From contig MU400553.1 in the NCBI GenBank assembly GCA_022578965.1, positions 62,001-126,000 on the forward strand: a DNA stretch of 64,000 nucleotides. Reading direction: 5' to 3'. Positions 43,526-55,717 of this stretch are shown here, piece after piece. Each line of letters starts with the position of its first letter. The first letter of the stretch is position 1. The position numbers were made by a program, and so were the translations under genes. This DNA comes from Xylaria sp. FL1777 (lineage: Eukaryota; Ascomycota; Sordariomycetes; Xylariales; Xylariaceae). The notes under the pieces were generated by a model. That model was not told where the DNA came from. It saw only the letters and a list, made by a program, of their open reading frames with translations, and did not search any database.

Positions 43526-46472
43526 GGGTGATAATAGTGTATGTGAGCCGTCCTGACCTGACTGTTCATAGATACTCGGGGATCTTATCTGGGTTTAGTG
43601 GATGAGACTCTCAAGCACTAATGCTTTAACATAGCGACTCGAGTTGAGATGTGAATAATTCATCTTGCCACGCGATATTAATGAGACACTGTCGCTACAG
43701 AACGCTCACCCGCCATTCCAACGATAAGACATCGACATTAAGCACGCCTCAGAGCACTGCCCTCTCGACGGACCCGAATTGATGCAATTCCCCTAGGCCT
43801 ACATTCGGTGTGATAGTACTAGAATCATATAGAAGTTAACGTTGGTAGTGCCTGTCATACTTCGCCTCTGCAAACTCAACTTCCTATCGCTCACGCTTAA
43901 CGCGGGCAGCCGCCGCGTGAACACTAGCGCATAGACAAATATCGCATCGCTGAGGGAATCCAACGCGGCCTGGCCCAACTGGTTCACGACGGGTTGAAAT
44001 GAATGGGCTGCCTACCTAGGTATTCCCGAAATGTCAAGAGAAGCCGAAGTCTTCCATGAATAAGGGGGGAAAGGGGGAGGGGGTTACAGGTCAGGGCAAG
44101 TCCCAGCGTGCCGAGCAGCCAAACGGTGCGACCCGCGACAGCTACCTTCAGGGAAACCCCTTCAAGGCTTTCTGCTGATCCGATAGCAAATGCAATCACA
44201 GAAACAAGTCCTGTACCACGCATCTACCGTGCCCGGTGCCAGGAGATCATGCCTGTCGAAAACGACTTTGGATTCGGGACCTTTGCCTAGAAGGGGGACA
44301 ACAGCAAGACTTGTATTACCTGCGCCATGAGAGGTCGCGACGGAAGGGGTATTCTGCGGTGGAATATGTTACGGTGAATGCTGCAAGGAGAAACATATTT
44401 TCCAGGCAGACTTTAACGATGGTTCGAGTGCCGTGTCAATATACCCACCACTTCGATCCAGGGCGAGGCGAAGTGCGAATGCGAAGTACATCGGTCTTGA
44501 TGCGTGTATCTGCAAGAGACACGGTCGAATTTTGGAGCGCGAGGGTTAGCCGTCGCAAGTTGTCGTAAGTAATCATCATCCCCCCCTTTTCGTATTTCAT
44601 CTCAGACTCTTATCCTACGAATTATTCGCCATAACTTCCTCGCTCTATACCTAATTCCTAGCCCTCAATAGTCGGTGGAGAAGAACAAGAAGAAGAAAAA
44701 CCTTACATTAACGCCAACCCATCGAGCTGTCCTTGCGGTGCCATTCTCTGCTCCAACTGCTCCAACGAGACGGACTGCTGCAGCTGTTCGCCGCCAACCC
44801 TTCAATCACCCTGAACTATATTAAACAACCTGGAATCGAGCCGTCGCTGCACCCACACCATGCTCCTCGCCTCTCAGCTACTTTTCCCCAGACGTTCCCA
44901 AAGACGACGACTTCTACAAGCGGGACGACAACGCCGTTTTCAAGTGTCTAGTTGCAGGTTACGGTCTCATGATCTGCGGATCTTGCATGCGGAAGCTGCA
45001 CGGCGGAGACCAGGCGCCGGCTGGTAGATGCCCGCGATGAAGAGAGCGCAGACGACGGCTTAAAATATCGGCGGTACTTAAACTAAGCCTCTGTTATCAT
45101 TGAACCCTTTCATCTTTGCATGTGGGCGAATCCCTGGGCAGGGGGGCTTTGACTATTGAGGCTTACGTTTGAGGGAGCATGAAGAACCAGGGAAAAGAGC
45201 AAAGAAGAAAACGAGATGAGGAAAGAGAGAAAAGGCAAAAAGCCGTCCACGAAGGGCAGGATGTGTATAAATCGAGAAAATTACCGTAAAGCGCATCGAT
45301 AAGCCGCTTTGCAGGTTCCTGCCCTGTACTGATCCATGCATACGAGTTGACAATAGCTGGCATACTAGTATAGAGAGTTTACGATAGAGATGAATGACCC
45401 TGCCACGACACTCAATGAGATGCGACGTAAGTGTCGTGGGTAGACATTAGACATTAGCAAACATTCTCCTCTAGAAGAGAAGAGAGCAGAACTCCCTCCC
45501 AATAGAGCACACAACGACGTAAGCCTTAAATTAACAATCAACGGATGATTAAAAAGTCTTGTATTAGATACATGAGGGGCAGCTTTACCCTGAACTTCGT
45601 TTCAAACATACACTCCCGGCACCAATGGTAAAGACTCCCGCTACCGAAGCTGTGGTTCATCTAATTAGATGACTCGACTACCGTTATTAACTAACAACGG
45701 AAGTGAGAAACTGATGTCTTGGTGGGATAAAGATAAAACCTTATTCAAAAGCTTAATTGACAGTATCATTTGTGTCAGGCTTTGCCATTGTGTGTATGTA
45801 TTGTAGTTGTAGATGGGATGGAGTGGACCTAGTGTCCTAACACTGTAGCTACCATATATATACATAGGCTAGGCCGTAACTGCCTACAATTTGGTAGCGC
45901 AAACCCGAGCGTTGTCCACAGTAGCACATAGATTGGGACGAATTCCGCGCCATCAGGAATACGGGCTAAATTTCATGGGTTACATGTATTTCAAGGTCTG
46001 CATCAAGTGTAGATACCGGCAGATGTGGTAGTACAGCGCTTATTGACCACTATTTCAAATCGTAAACTCAATTAGGGGGGCTTGGATTCCGAGACATTTT
46101 CTAGCATTTGTAGATAAATATGTACAACGAAGAGTTGCCCAGCCCTTTACTTCCTTCTCCTTGCGCTGAGCGTGCTTCTGAGCTTTCTTCCGAACTCAAC
46201 GCTCGCTATCCAAGGGCGGGTTTATTGGTTCCAGTAGAAGGGATATAACCATACAAGGCTGCTGGCTAGGTAGCAGCTTTTGGCTGAGCTATGCAAAAAA
46301 AAGAATCCGGTATCAAAACGAAGGGACACACATGTCGTAGCCGGTTTATGCCGCGCCGGAGCGAATAAATGCAAGTATTGGACCATGTCTTTTGTGTAAG
46401 TGGGTGATCATCTCATTTTTTCCAAGATGAATCACTGTCATTCCTCATCATCATTACTATCGCAGCGCATCT
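43526..46472. other. Gene-poor stretch with cysteine-rich fragments
   Basis: About 2.9 kb without a convincing gene apart from the Cys-rich fragments at 44670-45041. A purine-rich tract lies at 45175-45240, and a GGGGGGAAAGGGGGAGGGGG-type tract near 44065-44085. Confidence 0.45.
44670..45041 (+). other. Cysteine-rich coding-like fragments
   Basis: One frame reads PSSCPCGAILCSNCSNETDC, then CSCSPPTLQSP and a stop. In another frame 44876-45041 reads DVPKDDDFYKRDDNAVFKC, then GLMICGSCMRKLHGG and GRCPR before a stop. Paired CxxC motifs suggest a zinc-binding fold. No ATG or splice pair that joins the two pieces convincingly was found, so this may be a decayed gene, two exons of a small gene, or chance. 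Confidence 0.25.
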
Positions 46473-46781
46473 CTACCACTCGCGGCGAGAATTCTTGGAA
46501 CCGAAACCTGGCATTGAAGAGAATCTATGCAGTCGCCTTGATGCTGATGATGAAGTCTGGGATTCGTTGGGGTATTCGGGGACGACTGGCATCTCAACGC
46601 TATGACGATCATTTGTTCTGGTGGTCGAGGAGCCCGTCGAACTGGGTGTCTGGAGTACGTATTCGCCGTCTACATACATGGCATTGCTAACGAAGGTGCT
46701 GCGTCGATGGCGGTTGCGCGTGTATCGTTTTTCAAGGCGATACAGCTCCAGTTTAGATTGGATCTTTGCGAGGAAGCCCAT
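46473..46781 (-). CDS. Small conserved-looking fungal protein (102 aa)
   Basis: The chosen ATG gives MGFLAKIQSKLELYRLEKRY, then basic TRNRHRRSTFVSNAMYVDGE and a Ser/Thr/Arg-rich tail ending SKNSRREW. An upstream in-frame ATG at 46922 adds 47 residues that look non-coding. The N-terminal helix and the YVDGEYV motif resemble a small protein I associate with many Sordariomycete genomes. Its function is unknown. A basic, partly disordered protein of this type has no signal peptide or membrane span. The gene stands alone with long spacers on both sides. Confidence 0.55.
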   Translation of the reverse strand: MGFLAKIQSKLELYRLEKRYTRNRHRRSTFVSNAMYVDGEYVLQTPSSTGSSTTRTNDRHSVEMPVVPEYPNESQTSSSASRRLHRFSSMPGFGSKNSRREW

Positions 46782-47435
46782 GGTGATGATGGTGGAGTTG
46801 TCTGTAGGGATGGGAATTCGATAGCTAATGGAAGGTAATGCGAATCTGAGAGTAGCTGATGCAAAGGGTTTGATCTGACAGCGTCGACGATCGCGGGGAA
46901 GCGAACTATATACTAAAGGCACCTAGCAGATCCCACTGCAAATCAGGAGAAGGGCGGTGTTTCAATTACTGCCACTGCTGTATATGTACGTGCTTGGATA
47001 ATTACGTCGGGATATCGCAGCAATATTTCGACACGATTCGGTCTGGGTAGGTCGTGTCACTGACCAGAGAATCAGATAGCTTAGCGGAAAGTTGTTGAGG
47101 GACGAGCGAGAGCGTGTACAAGAAGTTGAGAGTGTGCTTGCTGTGTATAATAGACTAGAGCAGGGAAGCAAGTGAACGAGTGAAAAGCAAGATGAATCGG
47201 TCTAGTGTAGGTCGTGTTTTGTAGTGTATTGCGGAAGAGAGAACCGTCTATCCACTAGCCTGCCGCAGAGTTTCTATTCCGAGGAGAATCAATTGATGGG
47301 GCGGGAGGATAAGCGAAGCAGAGTCAGGAAGCCAACTGGGGAATAAAGAGGGAACAGAATGGAATGGGGGGGAGGTTGACTTTTCTCTGGCTTGTCCTTT
47401 GTCAGAGCGCCGTGATGAATGAATGGAGGTGGTGG

Positions 47436-47463
47436 GAATGGCGAATGGCGAATGGCGAATGGC
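47436..47463. repeat. Tandem repeat, four units of GAATGGC
   Basis: Four perfect, adjacent heptamers GAATGGC are visible. Confidence 0.95.
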
Positions 47464-47740
47464 GAGGTGGGAAGAGCCAGACCCAGCACCAGAACGGCCG
47501 GAGCCAGGGACAGGGTAGGCTGGGGCTGCGCGCCAGGGGAAGGCTTGATCGCGCCAAGATGGAGTGGGCCAGGCCTAAACTGTTGAGTCGTGTTGAATTG
47601 GCCAGAGATTCCCGAAACCTGCCCAATACAGTTTGGTGGAATGTTGGTGCTCTGGGCTATTGCTGCTATTGCTGTCTACATCGCTACTAACAGACTAACT
47701 AAGTTGCCTCCGCACTCCTGCGTATATACATATACATGTA

Positions 47741-47931
47741 TATCCCTTTAGTTGGGGTTTTAGCTCTAATACATAAAAAGTGGAATAGCGGGGTTGCTTA
47801 CATAAACAGATAACCCAATAATACAATTATCCGAGCATCACATTGTAATTTCATTGGTTTATCTACTTATGTAATCTGTCCCGCTATTCCACTTTTTATG
47901 TATTGGAGCTGAAACCCCAACTAAAGGGATA
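47741..47931. mobile_element. MITE-like foldback element, 191 bp
   Basis: The ends are near-perfect inverted repeats of about 52 bp. The left arm begins TATCCCTTTAGTTGGGGTTT and the right arm is its reverse complement with only two mismatches. Weaker pairing extends to about 76 bp per side, leaving a short AT-rich centre. Both ends carry TA, consistent with a TA target duplication as in Tc1/mariner-type MITEs. There is no coding. It was probably moved by a transposase encoded elsewhere, which is inference. Confidence 0.85.
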
Positions 47932-47947
47932 GGTAAGTACTAGTAGC

Positions 47948-47990
47948 TACTGCATGTTTACTGCATGTCTACTGCATGCCTAGTGCATAG
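47948..47990. repeat. 11-bp imperfect tandem repeat, four units
   Basis: Units follow the pattern TACTGCATGTY with the last unit diverged (TAGTGCATAG). They lie just outside the right end of the foldback element. Confidence 0.8.
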
Positions 47991-49382
47991 TTGTCCTAGC
48001 GTACAGCGGCACGACTTGGTAAGTATTGTACGTGTGTAAGTGCTGCGTATGCTGGACTCGTATACTTTATGCGTACGCACGCGTAGTTTCTTCATTAATC
48101 ATGCGTAGAAAAAAAAGGAAAGGTTTTTCGTTATAGGCTATGATATTATATGCCGATAAATTGGAGTGTACCAAATGCTACACAGTCTATACTATCTACC
48201 AATCAAGTCACGAGAAATCATTATGTAGTGTACCTCCTTAGTGTAATGCGTTACATGTGGCTGGGATACCTTGTAACGACCACGCGAGTGCGGCGTGGTG
48301 GCGACGCATTTGCGGGGCGTTCCTGCACTGGCGGCGACTGCCCACCTATCAGCTGGTGCCGAGTCTGAGCCGAGATGCCCGTCTAACAGTGTACACTACA
48401 CTGCATTAGGGCTGTACTTCCCACTAACGTAAGCTAGGTTAGCTTACCTATTAGGTAGTATACTGCGTAGGTACCGCGTGCATACGCAGTAATGCCCCTA
48501 CATGAGTATGGCCTTATCTAAGAAGGCCTAAGCTTGGTTGGGGTCTACAATGCGAGCGTTGTTAACATACAGATAGGGGATAGGGGTCAGAACCGATTTA
48601 ACTCTGGAGAACAGTAGCTCAGCAGCCCTAGGGTATGAATCAACTGCGTAGATAGGGTAGCATAGAGAGGGAGGCACAATCTCCATCCTGCATATAGTAC
48701 TACTGTAGGTCCCTACCTAGTATAAGTATGTACATAGGGAGTGTATGCGTAAGTAATATACACTATCAAGGTCCAGTGCAGGGAATGGCCATGGTGATCG
48801 ACATTCAAAGTCCAGCCCCTTCTCGTGTACTGGTAATATACTTACATTACCTAGGTACTTTGATAATTAAGCCCATACATAAGGATGTAGCCGAATACCG
48901 TATCTGGTGACTTCACGATTGAATAACACTTTGACTATGCCTAGGTATACATACGGAGTACACCTACTGCTTTCTCGGTCAGGGCCAAGCTGGTTTCAAG
49001 ACTCCGTGATCTGCTGTGACTGTAACTCGACGAGTTTGGAAATTAAATTTTGGGGACACAAGCCACGTGCAAATGATGCACCATACCTAAGGTAGAAGAA
49101 GCAGTCATCATTTGGGCTGCCTCTTACCATTTAGAGTTTCCTAGTCAATTGACACCATGGGTATTGCATTCGTTAATTTGAGAACTAGCCCTGTTTAGTT
49201 AGAAATGAGCCGAGTCACCTGCCCTCTATTATATATCCTAGTTTATATTCACTGCCAAAACAGAGTCCCTCCGGTCCCGCTGCGCAGTCAACTCGATCTC
49301 GCAGTTGCTGGTCTATCATGAATCGTGTATCCGTCTCGTGCACCATTACCCTCCCTCGAGTTCTCTCCCTCCACCTTCTACT

Positions 49383-51276
49383 CTAGGCCGCAACCTGATG
49401 TCCAACCGTGCCAAGTTCTCGGATTGTCTCAGCGAGTGAAATAGATGTCGTATACTTCTTAGCCTTCCCCTCACCCTCGCCCAGCTCATGCTCACGGTTC
49501 CATTCTAGGACCTCGAGCACCATCCCCTCGAGCGTGGTTAGAAGGCCCTGGTAGCCCAAGCCACCCTCACTTACTGGCTTACTTATCTCCGAATTAGATC
49601 CGATTAAATGTGTGGTGATAGAAAAGAGTCCGGGTTTCAGATGCCGCACATCGCCTTGCAGAGGCGGTAACAGCTTACCGAGGAGCGAGAATGGGAAAGG
49701 GGAATAAGGTAGATCCGAGTATCTCTCGACGATGTGGGATATGACAAGCATAAGAGCCGGAGGTAAAGACAGCGTAGTGAAAGAATCCCGAGAGAGCACC
49801 CTAATCGCCGAATATAGGTCACCGTATGAAATCGGAGGGTTCGGGTCCGTTACTACGAATGGTCGCCCTGAGTGTGTGGATGCCGACGGCTGCACAAGCA
49901 CGGCCTCGTGGTGTAGATGTGCCACTGCGACGTTGGCGCCGTGCACGAAGCTCTGGACGATATGGCTAACCCAGCTATGGTAGGATGAAGTGTTAGCTTA
50001 GCTAAAGCATCATACATGCCGCTCATACATGTGCACATCCACATCCTCGTATGAGCGATGTAGAAGGAACGAGCGGTGCAACTTTAAGTGCCGACCAACA
50101 AATTGACGAAGGGGAAAACTCACGTAGGCATAACAGCTCTGGTCAACGGATCTCCAACCGTATTGTCAGTCGGATTTCCGTAGACACCATTTGCAGGCCG
50201 GATAGAACCCGTTCGAAACCCTTCTTCATTCGCATTGCAAACAATACGTTCAGCAGCCGCTTTGCTGGCTGGATAGTTTCCAAAATACGTTGTGCGGTCT
50301 CCTACGGGTAGTTTAAAATCCTGGGTGTCAAGTAGCTGGAAGAAGTTTTTCGGTTCCTTTGCCCACGGCGCAGCCCATGTCCCCACGGGTCGAATGGCGA
50401 TACTCCCCGAGGACGTAGAGCTAAAGACGGACGCTCCCGCCGCTTTTGCAGCAGCTACGAGGTTGGCGGTGCCCTTCACGTTCACAGCCTCGGGAAACGC
50501 ATACCCGTGTTCCGAGCGATCTGACGCCAGAATTACGGCGGCGGTATGGAAGACGGTGAGCGGCAGTTTGGCGGCAGCCTCCGGCCATGGGCGCGCAAAT
50601 GCGGCGTCTACGGATGCGCGGGATGTAATGTCCGTCTTCGCAAAGTCTACTTCCATGGCCGGCCCAGATAGCATGTCGGTGCGCTCGGTCCGCCGGATGT
50701 CTATGATACGGATGTGCGTTGGTGGGGTGCCCCGCGCCAGGAGCTGCAGCACGATATAACCGCCAACGAGACCTAAGGCGATGGTGAGCCTGGTCAGCCA
50801 TGGAGTTCTTTCAGTGGGCAGTACGAAATATGAGTAAGGACGAGAGCCATAGGCCACCATTACGACGTAAGTCTCATTACCCCTCAACACCCCTCAACAA
50901 CATGAGACATGGACGAGGCTGTGAGGGAGCGCATAAATAATCGAACCCTTTTCGGACACTTGCTCCCTGCTTTATCCACCTATGAAACCCAACCGAAGCG
51001 ATGCAAGACAGGACGAAGAGGAAACTCACCCGAGCCACCTGTAATGATATACCTGCGATCCAGCCGCGGCGGCAATTTATGCGTGTAATCGATCGGATGC
51101 TGCTCGAGTCTCTCATATGTCTCCTTGAGGAGTGCGGGCGTCCACCGTTGGCCAGACAGCCGCCTCACCTCCTCGGGCGTCCCGCTGAGCTGCTGATTTA
51201 CACGAACAAGGTAGGCGAACGTCGCAAGAGCGACGCTCACAAGGGCCCAGAAGGCCCAGTCGCTGCCGCTGGACAT
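49383..51276 (-). CDS. 3beta-HSD/sterol C4-decarboxylase-like NAD(P)-dependent dehydrogenase
   Basis: Three exons (51276-51030, 50772-50124 and 49974-49383) join in phase to give 495 aa. An N-terminal span (WAFWALVSVALATFAYLV) is followed by a linker. Splicing the 257-bp first intron restores the Rossmann dinucleotide loop ITGGSGLVGGYIVLQLL (about 77-93). Later come DFAKTDITSRASVDAAF, TVFHTAAVIL, NVKGTANLVAAAKAAG, VFSSTSSGSIAI and the active-site NYPASKAAAE (Tyr-x3-Lys). RPANGVYGNPTD and DPLTRAV fit the substrate-binding half of the extended SDR 3beta-HSD group (Erg26-like). It is probably ER-membrane bound and oxidises a sterol or related alcohol. The true substrate is not evident, and an accessory role is as likely as ergosterol synthesis. 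Confidence 0.85.
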
Positions 51277-52020
51277 GGCGGAGGCGTAGGACGTTGTCTT
51301 TCGCAGTCGACGCCCAACTTTTGCGACGAGGTAAAATGTCGAGTGTTGGTGATGCTACCGGCAACTGCTGGGTCTGGGGCTCGTAGGGTCTAGGTCGGTG
51401 GTGAGTCTACGATCTTGGAATCTTGGGTTGTGACGTGTTTGGCACGCAAACGCAAGAGTTTATTTTTCCATGCGACGACATGTGAATTTTGACACGACAT
51501 TCTTTCCTGCTTACATGTTCCTACATTGCATATTTGGAATAAGTATGCGACACAGCCCGCTTGCGACAGGTCAAAGACGGACATTTAGGGCTAGCGGATT
51601 TCTGGAATTCCAGTATGCAGGTGTCTGCCACTGTTTGACATCTGGGAAACGAGTAAAAATAGCTAGTTAATGACAAAGAGCTCTGCGCATTCACCTGTAA
51701 TTGACTGCGACAGTCTTGTGTTGCATCAAGGCTGCCGTATTGCCGTATTCGGATCACCGTTGTTACGAACGCGACAAAATGTCCAAATGTCCAAATCCCG
51801 ATACACCACCTAAATACCTACCTAATTCAGTATAAACGGAGATAACCAACCAGATAACTCCGAGCCCCACTAATATCTAGACTAGTAGACTAGACTAGAC
51901 TGGGTATACTAGATACGCGAGTAAGTAAGTATACTACTATACTACTACTATAACGTACTTGACTATTTGACAAAACATCTGACAAACCCTCAACAAACAA
52001 CCTCCGACTCGTCATGCGTC
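51277..52020. other. Divergent spacer between dehydrogenase and disrupted regulator
   Basis: It contains simple sequence: an ACTAGACTAGACT run at 51878-51900 and an (ACT)n tract near 51930-51952. Coding is not seen. Confidence 0.5.
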
Positions 52021-53606
52021 ATGCCTATTCAATTCATCGACAATGCTTCGATTGATAAGAAAACGAGAAAACTAATCCGCAGCCATGTAGCGAAGGGCAA
52101 GAACCTGGGACGCACCATTCATCGTCCGTCTCGGCATCCCAGGAAACGAACAGTTGAGACCTCCGCCAAAGATACGCCTTCTGAAGAAGGACCCGAGATC
52201 TGCGATTCCGGGAATCCTGAAGGGCCACTATCTGTTCAAAGACAGTTCCAGGAAGATTTGTCGACTTCGCTTCCATTTGACGCGAGCCGGACATGCCGGC
52301 GTCTATTCTGTCAATGTTGGTCCCGCCCAGGACGCCTCCGAATCTTCCCTCATCACGAGCACTGACAAGACTGAAGTTGTCGCTTGTATGAATCTGGCCG
52401 CCTATCCTCCCGGCCTGCAAAACACCGTTGTTCATATCAATAAACCCCGGCTGTTTCTTCAGTATGCCTTTGTCGACGAAGCCTGTACGTGCGGGTACAA
52501 ATTAGCCTTGGGATCGTCGCTGGAGCTAACAGCAACCAGTTTTCCACTGTATTGTTGCCATGTCGGTCGCAGTTTCGATGTCTTTATCCGTGACGCGTCA
52601 AGAGTCAACAGAAGCCTTATTTCATCTGTCGCGTAGTTTACGGCTGGTCAACCAGCGTTTAGCAGGCGGCGGGGGTTTAGCACTGTCTGACACGACACTT
52701 GCCGTTGTCCTGGCCATGACGCAGCACGAACGACTGCTCGGATACCATAGTCACGCCCTCGTTCACTTTGAGGGACTTCAGAGGATAATCGAACTCAGGG
52801 GAGGAATCTCGAAGCTTGTGTCAGAATGTCCAGGGGTCGCTCAGAAAGCGTTCCGGGCCGATTTTGATTTCGCGCTCCAGCTCGGCTCGCCCACAAAATT
52901 TAGCGCCAAATGCCTACCTGGTAATGTCACTCTGGACTGGCTGCGAGAAAAGTATAGGGAATCCAGAGCAGCCTCTCCTCCTGTGTCAACCCTTGCTATT
53001 TGTACCGATGAGAAGTTTCGGGGAGTCTTCGAAGACATTTGCGTGCTTGCTTGGCTTGTCAATGATAACGCCGTCCACGGGGTCATAGTCGATGATTACG
53101 ACTTCCATGATGTGCTCCTTTTAATAGGGTACCGCTTACTAGCCGTGCGACCCCTCAATACTCCTGCTGGAAAGACCATGGATAAGTTCGAGGTCTTGTT
53201 CCATCTAGGCCTAGCAGCATTGATGACGAAATTCTTTACCCTTGGCTTAAAACCTCCTGATGTTCGTCTGCTGAATCGCTGCATCGTCTCGGCTATCTTA
53301 GAACAACAGTACGCTGCCAGGGAAGAACAAGAGCTCTTACTCTGGCTTCTCTTCACTGGAAAGGCGACAGTGTTTACAGGCGTCGATGAAGACATATGGT
53401 TGATTCCCAAGATATCCCAAGTCACTTCCCAACTTGGTCTCTCCACCTGGGATCATGTGTCAGGAATTCTCCGGAAATTTCCGTGGGTCATGACTTTTTC
53501 AAACGATACTTCACATACGCTATGGGACCAAGTATGTTCATTAGATCCATGCAAATGCCCACTACTTGAATCACAAGATTTTAATCACGGGCTGATACAA
53601 CAATAA
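52021..53606 (+). CDS. Fungal-specific transcription-factor-like protein, frame disrupted
   Basis: The N-terminus, MPIQFIDNASIDKKTRKLIR then SHVAKGKNLGRTI, is typical of a large fungal family of regulators that lack a zinc cluster but keep the fungal-specific regulatory domain. A clear intron at 52485-52539 (GTACGTG donor, GCTAAC branch, CCAG acceptor) joins LFLQYAFVDEA to FFHCIVAMSVAVSM. The C-terminal part (from LFHLSRSLRLVNQRL to the stop, including GLQRIIELRGGISKL) is intact. Between about 52300 and 52370 the reading moves from frame 1 (FQEDLSTSLPFDASRTCRRL) to frame 2 (STDKTEVVACMNLAAYPPGL), and no good intron explains this. It may be a single frameshift, a non-canonical intron or a sequencing error. 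If genuine, the gene is a recent pseudogene. It is adjacent to and divergent from the 3beta-HSD-like gene. Confidence 0.65.
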
Positions 53607-55288
53607 CAACGACAACATGAAATCAGCCTAACGCGGCGATGAAAAAGCAATGTGCAACCCCGACCGCCGGTAATTTATCGTATTCTGATAACTACACCCT
53701 GCATTAACCCCCATACCCCATAGTCACAAGCTAAGCCTTGTCTTAAACTTATTTTAGCCGAACACTAGCTACCCTCTTCGTCTGTCTACTTACGTACACA
53801 TGGATGACGTTTCGAGGCTAACATTTGTTTGGGCCGTAATCATAATATGCTTATACTATGCCAAATGGACCCAAAGTAGGGGATACTTTTCAAACAGCAT
53901 CCAGATACTTACTTGAGGTCAGCAATTGGGTTCAAATATCGAAGAAGCTCAACAAGCATCATATTTAAGCAGCTAATGGACGTCTCTCGGCGCCATATCA
54001 GGATTCTGCCTCAAAACACCCCATCCCACCCCGGACTATTCCAACGTTGTATCTAAGCACCACGTCGCCAGGTCGGAGATCTAACGCATACGGTGAGGAT
54101 CGCCAGTTTAAACCCCACAGTTCCCCGTCAAGATCGGGCATGCTACACCCCGCGAACGTGATGTAACTTTCCTGCTTCTATTAGTATTACTAAATACGGA
54201 ACACTATCCGCGAAGCTCCTGGTAGCATTCACTTTCACTTACATAACGAGAAACATCCATTGGCGGATGAATGCTCGGGTATTAAGAGGTTGGAGTTGTC
54301 ATATTCCTGTCACCTTGTCTTGGCATGTAGTAACTTTGGGTTGTAGTCGGTAGTTCATCTACTCACACCGTTCTTCAATGTGTGATAATCAGACCTACAA
54401 ACCCACTAACTAAATAGCCCTCCTATTAGAATGATTAGTTTAAGAATTACAACATTATGTTCGCAGAATTATATTTACCGAGCTCTTTATATGTTCATTA
54501 TCATGGCCTTGATACTTGGTAAGGTTAATAGTCTTCATAATATCCCACGTGCGTATCGCGGATGGTGGTATAGCAAACGTCGTATATCCCAAGTGTTCCA
54601 TGAAGCTTATTATTAACTATGATTAGAAAAGGTTATAGATGGTGCAAAGTAAGACTAAATTTATCACATGCCAATGTATAAAGCGGCCATAGTTATACAC
54701 CGAGCTCGACCAGGTGTCACACATCTGCCTTAGCTCGTGCATCGTATATTCATTGTTCACAAGATGAAGTGCCGCAGAGACAACGGGAGACACGATCTAA
54801 TCCCAATCACTGTGCACAAAACCTTACATTGCTCGAAGTTGGTTGACCTATGTCATGATCTTCTTCGTGGCGTGGTATCTAGTTCCTAGCTAAAGTGGCA
54901 AATATATCTCGAATCTGTTACCCTATGTGATGAAGTATTAAAAGAGAGGGGGAGAACATATTAATATTGAGGGGATCTTGGCGTTATATCATCCTCAATC
55001 CCATGAGGTAATGAACCTAGTACAACCTTCTGCAAGACAGCGTATCATCTGGCCGAGGTAGGACAATGGCACAGCTTGCGCGTTGTCTTAGCATGTGAGC
55101 AACCGATCACTTTTTTTTTGATTATGATAGAACTGTAATGCTGGGATGACGTGGAGTATATAAAGCCCCGATGACCTACTCAACAGTCAGAATGTTGCCA
55201 TCGACACACATCCACCACTCAACGCACTTCTTACCAATCATATTAGTCCTACCATTCAGTATCGCCTGAACTACTACACTTAGCAACC
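53607..55288. other. Spacer upstream of CFEM gene
   Basis: About 1.7 kb with no recognisable gene on either strand. The 3' part is the CFEM promoter, with a T9 run at 55110-55118. Confidence 0.5.
55157..55164 (+). promoter_or_regulatory. TATA box of CFEM gene
   Basis: A perfect TATATAAA lies 125 bp upstream of the ATG, consistent with a short leader and a strongly inducible secreted-protein gene. Confidence 0.6.
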
Positions 55289-55717
55289 ATGCAGTTCACT
55301 CTCGCCGCTCTTGCCACTCTCGCCGTCGCCGTCTCGGCCCAGACATGGAACGACATCCCAGCATGCGCGCAGCCCTGCATCCTCACTTCAGTGGCAGCCG
55401 TGACCACCTGCTCCTCTACCGACTACCAGTGCATCTGTACGTCGAACCGTAGACGAAACCCCAGTCTTCCTCATGTCATGCCTACTCCAAGGAGCGGATA
55501 GCACCAAACGAAACCAAACCCCCCCTCCGGCGCCCCGCAATGTTTATTGATTGCCGGGGGGAACCAAAACAATGCTAACGAAGCCCTCTTCTCTACAGGT
55601 GACAATCGTGACATAGTCCAGAACGACGCTGAGTCCTGCGTCATCGCAGAGTGCGGCCTAGACGTCGCCCTCAACCAGGTCCTCCCCGCCGTCAACGCTG
55701 CTTGCGACGCTCTGTGA
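55289..55717 (+). CDS. Small secreted CFEM-domain protein
   Basis: Two exons (55289-55436 and 55599-55717) join in phase 1 to give 88 aa. MQFTLAALATLAVAVSA is a clear signal peptide, with cleavage expected before QTW. The mature chain has eight Cys in CFEM order: IPACAQPCILTSV, VTTCSSTDYQCIC (completed across the splice by DNRD), AESCVIAECG and NAACDAL. The Asp after the fourth/fifth Cys (CICD) matches the residue used for haem-iron contact in CFEM proteins. There is no C-terminal GPI signal as modelled, so it is probably a free secreted protein involved in haem or iron uptake or host interaction. The stop TGA lies inside a GTGAGT string that could serve as a donor, so a longer isoform is possible. 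Confidence 0.88.

Larger units (their letters stand above)
46782..49382. other. Gene-poor stretch with repeats and a MITE-like element
   Basis: No gene is called. It contains a heptamer tandem repeat (47436-47463), a foldback element (47741-47931), an 11-bp tandem repeat (47948-47990) and TACCTAGGTA-type motifs around 48430-48480 and 48850. Confidence 0.5.

Noticed and set aside
45153..45363. Minus ORF starting MPAIVNSYAWISTGQEPAKR
   Set aside because: The first 27 residues and a following GTAATT look like an exon, but no second exon could be matched.
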